A stretch of DNA of 64,000 nt from Cannabis sativa (lineage: Eukaryota; Streptophyta; Magnoliopsida; Rosales; Cannabaceae): contig NC_083605.1 of assembly GCF_029168945.1 (NCBI RefSeq), forward strand, positions 35,601,280 to 35,665,279, written 5' to 3'. Shown here in pieces: positions 23,801-35,028 of the stretch. The notes beneath the pieces are model-generated. The model did no database searches. It saw only the letters and a list, made by a program, of their open reading frames with translations, and had not been told where the DNA came from. The first letter of the stretch is position 1. The number at the start of each line of letters is the position of its first letter. The position numbers and the translations under genes were made by a program.

Positions 23801-25160
23801 ATAATTCATGTTATTTTCATATCCATCTAAGTAAAATTTATAAATATTAAATTAAAATTTATATTTAGAATTTTTCATTCTAAATTGGAAATTTTAAATA
23901 AATATATATTTAAAATAAATAAATTAAATAAAGAGAATCAAAGAAAATACAACTCACTTTAAATAATGAGCTTGATTATTATTAAGATATTCGATCTCCA
24001 TTGTTGGTCTTACAAAAGTTAAATGTTTTCAATATAACCTCGAGACGCTAGACTTCGTCCCCCTATGGATGGTTATTCGTTGAACGCATTTAACACCGTA
24101 AGATTTCATTTGATAAGTGTTTTGTGAGTTTTCGTCTTTATTTAGACTCTCCACTACGGTGACTACTTAAAGATAAACTCATAAAACATGAAACAATGGT
24201 GGAAGCTCAAAAAATAAGAATAACCTTGACTCTCGCCTACCGGGACAACGTTGGATTCTTATTTTGATCGAATAAAAGGTTGCTAGAATGGTTTCTATTT
24301 TAGATGAGCTGACAACTCTATTCAATAAATGATACTTTGACTCTCGTCTACCGGGACACTGTATCAGTTTGTTGAAAACCTTGGAAATTATTTAGGATTG
24401 TATGTTTTAGTATTTTCACTAGTCATTCCTACTTGCTATATGTTTATAATTTTTGAATTGTGTATGAATTTATATTGAACCATGTTATTTTTTGTTATTA
24501 AGTTGTAGTTTAATTTCGAATCTTCATTGTTGGTCTAACATGTTTGTTTTTCTAATGAGATAAATCCCTAATGGATTTTCACCATTAGACATACATAATA
24601 GTGTAAGATCTCGAAAGATAAATATTGTATATGCAACATCTAGTTGTTCATCAATTGATGACACCTTAGACTAGTATTTTTACAATATGAAACAAGAAGA
24701 TTACATAAATAAGATTACTTTATCTTTCGCTAATCGAAGCATCGTTGGATTCTTATTTATAGGCGAAATTATCCTAATTCCTCTTAGCTTATTCATTTCG
24801 AATTAGCTCAATAATATATCATTGGATGAATGGTCTATAAATCATTTCATGTCATTATATTTTCTCTTAAGAAATTAAATGACGCATATGATTATAATCC
24901 CGAAATTCTATTCCCAATTGATATAAATCCTCAATCTTAGAAATCTCCTACTTGTATGGGCAAATCAGACTTAGAATTAAATTAGTAGTGGTGGTTCAAG
25001 ATAGAATTACTCATTAAATTTGGTATAAATTTTAAGTCTTTGACTTTAATTTTAGATTCCAAATAGAAATTCTCTTATATTTCTAATTCCAGATACAATA
25101 CAGTTACACTTTCTCAAGTGTTTAATATCCATCTTTTATTAATGGATTCAAACTGTATGG
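20824..25160 (+). other. Retroelement A AT-rich leader and unidentified internal region
   Basis: More than 3 kb (about 21200-23940) is extremely AT-rich with no open frame. From about 24000 to 24800 the base composition rises and a TTGACTCTCGCCTACCGGGAC-like motif occurs twice (about 24229 and 24336), with a related CTTTCGCTAATCGAAGCATCG form at about 24723. No gag domain could be recognised; if a gag was here it is beyond reading. Confidence 0.55.
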
Positions 25161-25179
25161 AATATGAGTTAGGTATTCT

Positions 25180-27160
25180 GTGACCAGGATCCACTTGCAC
25201 TATTACAAGAATTCTTTTATAAACCTAAGTCATCAAAAGACACTACCACATTTTTTTAATCTATGGCATTTGTATCTTGTTCATAGTGGATTTGACAAGA
25301 TCAATCTCTGCAAAGAGTTAATATGCCTATATCCACTGAAAGTAGTTCATCTCATTCTCAGATGGATGTACATTCAGGGGTGGATATGAGTTTTTCGTTG
25401 TATTCTTAAAACGATAACTCTAGATTATACCTTTTAGCAAGAAATTTGAAATGTTTAAAAATTTCATTAATTTCTACCAATGGTTAAAACCATTAAGGTA
25501 AGTGGTTAAAGATCTTACGAACTGATAGGGGTGGAGAAATAGTTAGTAGATATGCAGTTCAAGATCATTAAATTGATTTTTGAATTATATCCAAACTTAC
25601 CTCCCCAAAAATTTCGAGTTGCATGTTGATGATTAGTTACTAGTCATTGCCTAATTCCTTCCATGGTAATACAATTTCAGAATGATGTAATGGTTGTATA
25701 CTTAATGTAAATCATTACTAGATTCATGGATGACCTAATCAAAATCTTAAGAAAAGCTAGAACTGTTAACCATGGTTTGTTAGTTATTCTAAGTGATGGG
25801 TGGACCATCCCATAGTCAATAGATAAGAAAGTGTTTGTTCAAACAAATACTACTTTTCTAAGAAAATGACTAAGTCTGAAAATAAAGTAGCATATAAAGG
25901 AGATATTTAATTCTTGATTCCAAAAGTGTTCTATCATCTTATTTGACATATGATGATCCCACTGCCTCTGTTGTCTTGTCACAACCGAAGAGATCAATAC
26001 CATTTAGTTTTCTTCGACATAATTCACGGTACCTTGTCGTAGTGGGAGAGTTTCTAGGAACTCACCTTCTTATGACTTGGGAGACACTAGTGATTAAAAT
26101 CCATTGTGAGTTTAAACAAGTAATGGATTGTCAAGATAAGAAACTAAGAAGAAAGCCAATAGAACTATGGTTTAATCCATTCACATGGAGTAACCTAAAG
26201 TTTTCTATTACAAGGACATAAAAGGAAATTTTTGTTTATAAGTCTATTCAATGGACTTAACAAACTTCCTGTTCCTAGTATTATAGGTTTGAGTTTATCT
26301 AAACCTATGGCTTGTGGTATACCTGGGAATTACTTACTCTAATGCAAGCAACTTACTTTAGTAAGATGCTGAAGCATTTTCTTTCTAATGGCAATCTATA
26401 GAAGCTTCACAACTTCTTAGGTATAGATTTTATTTATCTAAGGAAAAGTCTCAACTATTCCAGAAAAGATAAAGCCATGAAATAATTTCTTAAATTAACA
26501 GTGAGAGGTCATAGATATGCTTTTGTATGCCTTAGACCAGACACCTGCTGTTGAGTGGGAGTAATGAGTAGGTATCAGATTAATCCAGGAGAAGAACATT
26601 GGAAGACAATCAAGTAAATCCTAAGATTAAGAAGAGGAACTATATGTTAGTCTATAAGGGTGTGTTTAAAACTCTTAGACTACACCATATCAGATTTCGA
26701 AATTTGCCTTTGTGCTAGAAATCTTTCTGATAAGATGGTGATTACTCTGGGGGTGGAATAGTGATTTTGGAGAAGTGTGAAAACCTATCTGAAGTCTCTA
26801 GGTCTACCAGAGAGGGACTGAATGTTAAAGTTACAGGAAAGGTACTTATTCAGTCTAAGGAAAGTTCTATACATTTTTGGCACCATTCCAAATTGCCTAA
26901 ACTACTACTGTTAATCTCCTGATTAACCGAAAGTAGTTGCCAAAGGTATAGAATCCAGTATCCCAAGAGAGTAGACATATAGAGAGGAATTTCACATTAT
27001 CAATGATTTTGTGATTAAAGGAAGAGTAATGGTGGAGAAAAGGTTGTGTTTAATTCAACCTTTCAAATCCTATTACGAGGAGTTTACTACTACTATACTT
27101 GATTTGTATATCGAGGTGTTGAGATTATTTGAAACACACTTTTTGTTTTATATTAGTGCA
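25180..27160 (+). pseudogene. Relic copia pol in retroelement A
   Basis: Fragments of copia pol can be read through many stops and shifts. LWHLYLVHSGFDKIN (about 25260-25310) is the pre-integrase zinc segment. LRTDRGGE (about 25510-25540) is the second integrase Asp region. VGVMSRYQINPGEEHWKTIK (about 26560-26615) is the RT/RNase H connection, and REEFHIINDFV (about 26975) is the RNase H end. No reverse transcriptase catalytic box is recoverable. The element would need proteins from a relative. Confidence 0.7.
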
Positions 27161-27170
27161 AGTGGGAGTT

Positions 27171-29062
27171 TGTTGGGTTTTATGCCCTAAATAAAACTCA
27201 TTTCAATATAATCAGATTTACTTATTAATATAGATCAGAAATAACATTTAATGTTGCATGGTTCACATGATTTATTTCATGATTATATGTACATAATGTA
27301 TAAATTCATCTGAAACCCTTTTCACATACTTGATCCTGTTTATTGTGCTGTCAACACATTGGAAAGTAAACATGACTATGTGAATAAAGTTTCCTAGATT
27401 TATCAGACATAGGGTTTTACTGATATGATAATCTACAACAGAGTTTACTTGCATTTGGAGAAATGCTATGTTCTTTCCAGAGCATTGGTTGAAGTAAAGC
27501 TTAGGTTGGATGCATGGAGTATGCATCGGAAGGGACCGATATTGAACTTTGACTTAGATTTAGTAAAGTTACCGTAATATCTATTCAAGTCAATATCGCC
27601 TAGTTGATCCTAGATCAAATGTTCTTAATCCTGTTATGATTAGGCTCAATCTTGAAAGGCTATTCGTGTTCTTTGATTTGTTAGTTAAGCCTACTTTTAG
27701 GTCAGGGTGATACGTACATTTTGGGAACACGGTAGTGCAATTGAGTGGGAGCGCTATCATAAACATGGAATCTATAGCTACTATCTGGCGAATAGTAAGC
27801 AAAGGATGATCTCCTTCGAGCTTGACCAAACGAACATAAATGGTGGAGTACTCATTTCACATAAGCTGAAATATCATTTATACGGGGTCAAGTATTTTAA
27901 GGAATAAATACATTGTAGGGTGTAACGGTAATTTAATCCCTTTACAGTGTAGATCATTCATATAGAGGATCATTGATCAAATTAGGATTATAACAATGGA
28001 TAACTAATGATGTGTCTATATGGTGGAACATATAGAGCATTCTATATACTAAGAGTGCAATTCTAAGTTCTATGCGTGGATTCAACGAAGAATTAATAAG
28101 TTAGTGAATTTTAGTGCTAAATTCTTGATCTACTTATTGGAAGCTCGGTTATATAGACCCATGGTCCCCACACTAGTTGAGATAATATTGCTTGTAAGAC
28201 TCATATAATTGGTTTTGATTAATCAATTATAAATCTCAAATTAGACTATGTCTATTTGTGAATTTTTCACTAAGTAAGGGCGAAATTGTAAAGAAAGAGT
28301 TTTAGGGGCATATTTGTTAATTATGATACTTTGTATGGTTCAATTAATAAATATGATAAATGACAATATTATTTAATAATTATTTATAGTTAAATAGTTA
28401 GAATTGGCATTTAAATGGTTGAATTAGAAAATTGGCATTTTTGAGAAAATCAGATGCAGAAAAGATAAAACTGCAAAATTGCAAAAAGTGAGGCCCAAAT
28501 CCACTATGTAGGGCCGGCCACTTTTGTAGGGTTTTTCCCTATGATATTTTCATTATTTTAATGCCAAATAATTCAAACCTAACCCTAGTGGAATGCTATA
28601 AATATATAGTGAAGGCTTCAGGAAAATTACACTTTTCTTCTAACACTTCTGATTCAGAAAAAACTGAGCCTTCTCTCTCCCTATCTTTGGCCGAACCCAC
28701 TCTCTCTCTCTTCCTCATTGAGATTTCGAAATTCTTAGTGTATGAGTAGTGCCCACACACAGCAAGTGATACCTCAATCATAGTGAGGAAGATCGTGAAG
28801 AAAGACTTTCAGCAAGAAGGAGGTTTCAGCATCAAAGATTCAGAGAAAGAGATTGAGGTTCAGATATTGATAATGCTCTGCTACAGAAAGGAATCAAGGG
28901 CTAGATATCTGAACGGAAGGAGTCATTATGTTCCGCTGCACCCAATGTAAGGTTTCCTAAACTTTATATGTGTTTATTTCATCGTTTTAGAAAGTTCATA
29001 TTTAGGGTGTTAACAAACATACTTGTGAGTAGATCTAAGATCCTGGTAAAATAATTCCAACA
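27171..29062 (+). repeat. Retroelement A 3' LTR
   Basis: 1892 bp, TGTTGGG...CCAACA, followed by the TSD AGTAA. TATAAATA lies at 28597-28604. It differs from the 5' LTR by scattered substitutions and small indels, for example loss of four bases near 28391. Confidence 0.92.
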
Positions 29063-31072
29063 AGTAAAGCACCAGGCCCTGATAGTTTAAGGAGTTTTTT
29101 TTTTCAAGATGCTTGGGATGTTTTATGGAGTGATGTAAGCAATGCTATCTTGTCCTTCCTTCATTCAGGTAAAATGTTGAAAGATATCAATTCAACTATC
29201 ATTACTTTAATTCTGAAGAATAAGTGCCCGACTAATATTAGTGAATATCGGCCTATATCTTGTTGCAATGTTCTTTACAAGGTTGCGACTAAGCTTATTT
29301 ACTACCAGCTTAGACTGGTGTTGAATGATTTGATTTCTCAAAATCAAAGCGGCTTTATCCAAGGTAGATATATTGCTTTTAATGTAATGGTGTGCCAAGA
29401 CCTTGTCAAATTTTAAGGAAAGAAGAATTCGAGGCTAAATTGTATGATTAAGTTGGATTTGAAGAAAGCATATGACACCATAGAATGGGGATTTATTGAA
29501 GACATGTTGAAAGCTTTCAATTTTCCTCAAAGTTTTATAGAGTTGATCATGATTTTTATCCAAACTCCTCAGTTCAGTTTGATGATTAATGGGCAGATGC
29601 AAGATTTTTTTGGAGCTAAGAGGGGTCTTCGTCAAGGTGACCTGATGTCTCTTTTGCTTTCTACTGGTGATAGAGTATTTATCCCGTGGATGATTTAAAG
29701 TATCATGAGAGATGTCGTGGCCTTCAATTAAATCATTTATGCTTTGCAGATGATGTGTTTCTTTTCTGAAACGGTGATTTCAAGTCTATCTATTTCATTC
29801 TCCAAGGTTTAAAGCTATTCTCCTCTACTTCGAGTTTACAACCTAGTGAGTCTAAGTCAACAACTTATTGTTGTGGAATGGATGATGTCAAAATCAAAAG
29901 AATACTAGATGCTTCGGGTTTTACAGGGAGTCAAATGCCTTTTAATTACCTGGGTATTGTTATTTGTGTGAAGAGACTGTCAGCAACTGATTGCTCGTGT
30001 ATATTGGAAAAAATGGTGGCTCGCATTAGAGTTTAGAGCTCAAGGAACATTTCCTTTGCTAGAAGAGTCACTTTGATCAACTTAGTCTTAGTATCTATTC
30101 ATTCTTATTGGGCGCAAATCATGTTATGACCAAAGAAGATCATGGAGCAAAGCAATGCTATTTGTAGAGCATTTCTTTGGAAAGGAAAAGAAGAGCATAA
30201 TGGTCCAGGTTATATTTTGTGGGAAAATTTGTGCAAATCTCGGAAAGAAGGCGATCTGGGCTTTAAAATGCTACTAGTTTGGAATCAAGCCGCTCTTGGA
30301 AAATATGTGTGGGCCATTTCTTCAGAGCAAGATAATCTTTGGGTAAAATGGGTTCATAGTGTTTACTTGAAGGATCAAAACTTGTGGAATTATTCTTCCA
30401 CCATGTAGAGTAACTGGTATTGGAGGCAAATAGTGCATGTGAAAAATAAAATTAAGCAGTTTTTTTGTTGTGATAAACAGTTTTTAGTTCATCGATACTC
30501 CATCAACCATGGTTATAAGGCGCTGGTTCATACTAATGAGAAGGTGAATTGGGATAATCCCGTTTGGGAGAGACTATCCATTTCAAAGCATCGCTTTATA
30601 CTTTAGATAGGTGCTCTACAAAGATTGCAAGCAAGAGATAGACTAATAAAATTTAATATCTGTCAAACAAGTACATGTTTATTGTGTGATGTTCAGGTTG
30701 AATCTGTGGAGCACCTTTACTTTAACTATCATTTCAGCAGGATTTGTTTACAGGAGATCAAAAAATGGCTCAGATGGAGATGTTTGAGCACAGGTTTGAA
30801 CATTTTTCTATGATGGATTGATAGAGCAAAAATCTCTAAATTTTGGAGGCAAGTTTAATTATAGTGTATCTATAGCTGCTTTGGTGTACCACACATGGAT
30901 GATTCGAAATAAAGCTCTTTGGTTTTAATGTGTGCAAAACATCATGGTTAGCTGTAATAGAATTCAGCAAGATGTCAAAGAGAGAATAGTTATGGCTACT
31001 TCGAAAAAGTTGAAAGAAATAGATGTTCATCAGCTTAAGCAATTGTACTATTTCTTTCTTTTTTTTTTTTTT
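29063..31072 (+). pseudogene. LINE ORF2, reverse transcriptase and zf-RVT part
   Basis: The frame resumes with KAPGPDS (RT region 1), then [40 protein letters not shown] and GLRQGDL. The catalytic FADD motif is at about 29740-29766. The thumb/linker is open at 30142-30405 (ending at TAG 30406-30408) and a zf-RVT domain follows (30625-30810, CLLCDVQVESVEHLYFNYH). Breaks include a TAA at 29414-29416, a frameshift near 29665, and stops near 29767 and 30409. In a live LINE this domain copies the LINE RNA at the nicked target. The 3' end falls in a T-rich stretch near 31060. Confidence 0.85.
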
Positions 31073-31158
31073 GAGTTGTTTGTATAGAATGATTTTTAGG
31101 CATTTTTTTAAAAGGTGCTGCTAGATGGGCTTTTTTCAGTTTTAACCCAAAAAAGTAA

Positions 31159-31889
31159 CAATATTACAAAAATATTTCTAGCTGGCCAAATAAATAAATA
31201 TACAACCTAAATAAAAAAAAATTACATAAATAATACTTACACACACCTTCAACTCAGTATCCATGTTTCCTGGACAACTATCGCACAACCACGCAGCAAC
31301 CCAACACAACTTAAACAAAAATTCAACCAGAAAGAGAACCGCCATTAATTATGGCGACTTCACCTGAAAAGACGACAAGAATCAATCAAAACAGGGACTG
31401 TTTCAAATTCATAAAATAAAGTGTAGAAAAACTACTACGAAACTAAAATTCAACCGGAAATCCAATTTAATTTGCATAAAACTAAATTCCTGACTTCAAT
31501 TTTCATATCCATGAAAGGCAGATCTCAAAAAGTTGAATTGGAGTTCCCAAACAATCCAACTCAAGTATGATCCAAAAAAAATTACCTCAATACTATAATA
31601 AAATGTTTATCCTAGTGTATTTTCATTATTTTCCAAATTTATAATGGTGAATTTGTTCATATTAAATCATAAAGAGACATGTAAATAGAGATACGTACGT
31701 GGTAACACTGTTCTGATTTTTAATGTTTCACAACAGTTGCATTACAGTTGCATAAACATTTTGCTAACAGTAATTTTATCTTATTGAAACCTTCGTCTGA
31801 TGCAACCTTCGGACTTTCGTCTGATTGAAATACTCGTCCGATGCAACCTTAGGCCAACCACCCAGCAACCACCTTGCAACCATTTTCTG
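31159..31889. other. Intergenic DNA with CAACC-type short repeats
   Basis: No gene is supported. From about 31795 a loose tandem series of TCTGATTGAAA / GATGCAACC / GCAACCACC blocks begins and continues beyond the hAT MITE to about 32335. Confidence 0.4.
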
Positions 31890-32273
31890 ATTGAAACTAG
31901 GGGTAAAAATCGGTCGGTTATGGTCGATTTTTACAATTTTATAACCGACCGGTCAGTTACGGTTTTTATTTTATGAAAACAGTAACCGACCGTTTAGAAA
32001 TTATAACCGTATAAAACTAATCGTACGGTTTTTGGCGGTTTTTTAGATTGGCAGTTTTTGGCGGTTTATTGCAGTTTTTGGCGGTTTTGGCAATTTTTTG
32101 GTTTAACCATTTTTTTATTAGAAAATCGAAACCGACCGCCATGTAAAAAAAAACTGAAACTAAAACCGACCGCCAAATTTAGTGATGACGTGGAGCCAAA
32201 AATTCAGTTACGGTCTGGTCGGTTTGATGGCAGTTTCAGTTTATCGGTTTTTATGAACACCCCTAATTGAAAC
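31890..32273. mobile_element. hAT-type MITE with 8-bp TSD
   Basis: The element is 31898-32265 (368 bp), starting TAGGGGT and ending ACCCCTA. It is flanked by a perfect 8-bp TSD ATTGAAAC (31890-31897, 32266-32273), as expected for hAT. The interior is rich in ACCGACCGC and GGCGGTTTT motifs on opposite strands and could fold on itself. A short open frame at 32058-32270 is part of this repeat, not a gene. Confidence 0.85.
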
Positions 32274-32505
32274 ATTTATCTAATGCAACCACCGCGCAAC
32301 CACACAGCAACCACCCTGCAACCATCGTCTGATTGTGTAAGTGGTATTTTGGTAATTAATATCATATAAAAGGTATAAATATTGTCCATACCTTATGGAA
32401 GTATTTTTGTAAATAAAGTGTCAATTTATATTTTCTATGTAATAATTCCTAAATTATTTTATAATATTTGTATTTATTATAATACATATATGTATATGGA
32501 ATACT

Positions 32506-32902
32506 TCTTAATGGGTATTACCCATTGATGGTTACTAAACAAACTCAACTATAAATATTAATTTTAAACCATTAGATTTTGATCCAATGAGGAATAATAA
32601 AAGAAATTTTTTGATTTCTATGCTTATTTTAGCTACTTAATTAAAAAAAATATAAAAAAAAATCTCTTTTTACACTATTTCAAAAATATGTTTGGATACA
32701 AAATGTTTAAGTTAAACTCAACTTTTTTTAATTTTTTTTTTTTGTCGTAAAGCTTTTTTTCTTGATTTTTTTTTTCAGCCGATGGAACAACCACAGCCCA
32801 TATAATGTCAAAATGAGAGATTTTTCTAATTTGATAGAAAAATGAAGCTTAAAAAGTCAAAATTTTCTAATATTACCCGTTCATAGTTAATACCCATTAA
32901 GA
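32506..32902. mobile_element. MITE of about 0.4 kb
   Basis: Perfect 15-bp inverted ends TCTTAATGGGTATTA (32506-32520 against 32888-32902), with weaker pairing continuing inward and outward. It is AT-rich and non-coding. A related terminus lies at 251-275. The TSD is not certain. Confidence 0.65.
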
Positions 32903-33089
32903 GTGCACCCATTTTTCTATTATATTATATGTCATATTTTAAATAGTACTATATGTTTACATTTTTTAATGTAGACTTGAAAATTATATATGTATTTTAT
33001 ATACAATTAATAATATAAATCAAAATTTAATATAGTATTCTATAAAAATATAATATACACTACAATTTGATAAAATATAAGATATATTT

Positions 33090-33260
33090 ATCATATATTC
33101 TAATGTGGTGTACCAAATGAAGACTTAAAAAATTATAAATTATTATTCTAAGATCACAATATAAATTCTATAAATTATTATATAGAAAATAATCTAATAT
33201 ATTGTACTAAATGAACACTTAAAAAATTGTATAAATTACTATTCTAAGACCATAATATTA
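33090..33260. repeat. Short tandem duplication
   Basis: Two blocks (about 33105-33175 and 33210-33260) share AAATGAASACTTAAAAAATT followed by an ATTCTAAGAYCAYAATAT core. A third, shorter relative lies at 63416-63440, just outside the MULE-type MITE. Confidence 0.5.
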
Positions 33261-33435
33261 TTTCTTAAAGAGTAAATACCATTATGGACCCTGTGTTCTG
33301 TAAAAGTTATAAATTGGACCCTCTGTTTTGTTAAATGATAAAATAGACCTTGTAATTTCTAAAATTGTAAAAATAGGACCCTGAACTAATTTTTTTGTCA
33401 AAATAAAACTTAATAATAATCTGATCTAGAAATGT
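33261..33435. mobile_element. Mutator-like MITE, left half
   Basis: A 9-bp TSD TTTCTTAAA (33261-33269) precedes a long terminal inverted repeat beginning GAGTAAATACCATTATGGACC. This TIR pairs over more than 100 bp with the right half at 63200-63407. The GGGTAAATACCATTTTGG style and 9-bp TSD are typical of Mutator-related MITEs. The gypsy element split it. Confidence 0.8.
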
Positions 33436-34213
33436 TGTTTTAGCCAAGAACAGTCGCAATTTTTTTATATGAGTCCTCTCTTTTTCAATTCCTAATCTTA
33501 CCCCTTTTACGTAGTCTTTTTCTTGTTTATATAGTACGTTCTATGATTGCATGGATGGCCTATTTTTTTTAATCTAATCTCTTCCTGACGTGTGTCTTTT
33601 CTCTCTACTCTCTCTACTTTGCCACACGTCTAGTTATTAGATAATCGCTGCTATTCTTCATCTTCTCCGAGTCCGGTGGTGTTGCGTCTTGTTCTTGGAG
33701 TGTTTATCTTACCTTTTTAGTCAGCGGCCTTTTTCCGACGGAGCTCTTTTTCCTACCTGAGGTAAATGAAAGATCGCAATGCCGATCTTTATTTTGGTGC
33801 CTCTTTCCGACGAAAGCATTTGTTTAACACTCTGAACTGCTCGCGCTCTATATTGCCCTATACTTTTTAGGAAGTGAGTCTTCCGTCGGCGAGTTAGACG
33901 GAAGACTCTCTTTGGGTCTCTCTTTCTTTAATCTATCCGTCGTCTAGGTCTTCCTTTGTCGGTCTGAGACAGTAAGCTCTAATCCCTCATCTTTCTTCAT
34001 CCTAATTTCTGTTGGCATTGGTATTTTTTCCTGATCATCACAAATCGGGAGATGGTCCCTACTGGGCCGTACAAAGTTGGGCCTTTCCTGTTTTTGTTAA
34101 TTTATTTGGGTTTTAGGTTTCCGGGTATCGACTTTATTTGGGCCTTTGTACTTTTATTTTATTTCATTGGGTTTTGGGTTTTGGGTTTCTGTTCATAATT
34201 TTCCCCCCAAATA
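33436..34213 (-). repeat. Gypsy 3' LTR (left)
   Basis: 778 bp, matching 62440-63194. Shared blocks include GCCAAGAACAGTCG, a GAGATGGTCCCTACTGGGCC-like block and a GGGTATCGACTTTATT block. In plus-strand reading it ends CAAATA, where the other copy has CAAACA, so one terminal base has mutated. Confidence 0.88.
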
Positions 34214-35028
34214 CTATTCTCCCTAGTTCCATTTATGCTTATGCATAATTTGGAACTGTTAAGGATTATTATTCTTTGTACGTGTATTTATATATATATG
34301 TGTATTTATTTATTATTATCTATCATATCTATGACGATTTTGTAAGTTTTTATGTCAGTTTTCTTTTGTCTTCTTTTAATTCAAATTCACAATTTTATAA
34401 GAAATGGTGGTTTTTGTGATGTGATCATGGTGTATTAGGAACCGTTCCTTCTTATAAATGTCCCTCTAATCCTCTAACTTCCTTCTATGTTTTGGCCGCG
34501 CACTCTTGGATATAAGATCTCCAATTTTGAAAATCTAATATGTGATCCCTCTCTGCTGCTCGTTTCAACTTTCTTGTGGTGAATCTCATTGCTCCCAGGT
34601 ATATATATATATATTTCTTTCTGTTTCTTAATTTAATTATTTTTCCTATTTTTGATAATTACCCTCCTTTATTTTATCTTTCTGTGTCTCTCTTCTTTCC
34701 CCCTTCTTTTTCCTTCTTCTTCTTCATTTTTTTTTTGAACAAGGAAGACTCTTAATTTCTAGGAGAGGTCATTATAACATTTAGGGTTTATTGGTAATGG
34801 GGCTTAGCACTTGATTCTTGATTCAACCCCCTCCCTTCTGGGTTTTATTGCCTTTTTCGCCGTTGTTCTTGTTCCGGCATTACCCTAATCGTGGTTGTTC
34901 CAGGGCTGTGGCTCCATCTTTTTCTCATCATTTCTGAGTGAAAGGGTGGCCACTTCCCTTTAACTGGGTTCTTTTTCAATCATTTAGATAAATTTCAAAT
35001 CCCAAGCTTTTATTTTGTTTATTTTATA
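34214..35028 (+). promoter_or_regulatory. Leader/promoter of the antisense gene module
   Basis: Non-coding pyrimidine-rich DNA before antisense ORF 1. A TATAAAT at 34453-34459 is followed by C/T-rich sequence. A CCCAG|GTATATA junction near 34600 could be a 5' UTR splice donor. This is inference from position; no transcript evidence is available. Confidence 0.35.

Larger units (their letters stand above)
18907..29067 (+). mobile_element. Retroelement A: copia-derived LTR element with TSD
   Basis: Two LTRs of about 1.9 kb (18912-20808 and 27171-29062) start TGTTGGGTTTTAT and end TTCCAACA. A 5-bp TSD AGTAA is perfect (18907-18911, 29063-29067). A PBS-like TGGCCTCAGAGCC at 20811 sits 2 bp after the 5' LTR, resembling the iMet-type copia PBS. 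A purine tract (CAAGTGGGAGTT) precedes the 3' LTR. The interior of about 6.36 kb is a long AT-rich leader followed by a heavily decayed copia pol. It is the same family as retroelement B (52068-62257). Confidence 0.93.
13947..31150 (+). mobile_element. Degenerate L1-like LINE, split by two later insertions
   Basis: Plant L1-type features run on the plus strand: ORF1 with a CCHC-type knuckle, then ORF2 with an AP endonuclease, reverse transcriptase and zf-RVT domain. The frame resumes cleanly across a solo LTR (16403-18750) and across retroelement A (18912-29062). Removing both, with their TSDs, leaves about 4.7 kb, a plausible LINE length. The ends are tentative: AAAAGTAA at 13939-13946 and 31151-31158 could be the LINE's TSD, the second copy following a short A-rich end. 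Many stops and frameshifts show long decay. Confidence 0.75.

Noticed and set aside
27272..27526. 84-codon minus-strand frame repeated in several LTRs
   Set aside because: It is part of the LTR sequence of elements A and B, with no protein family recognised.
32058..32270. 70-codon plus-strand frame
   Set aside because: It falls almost entirely inside the hAT-type MITE and is made of its repeated ACCGACC/GGCGG motifs.
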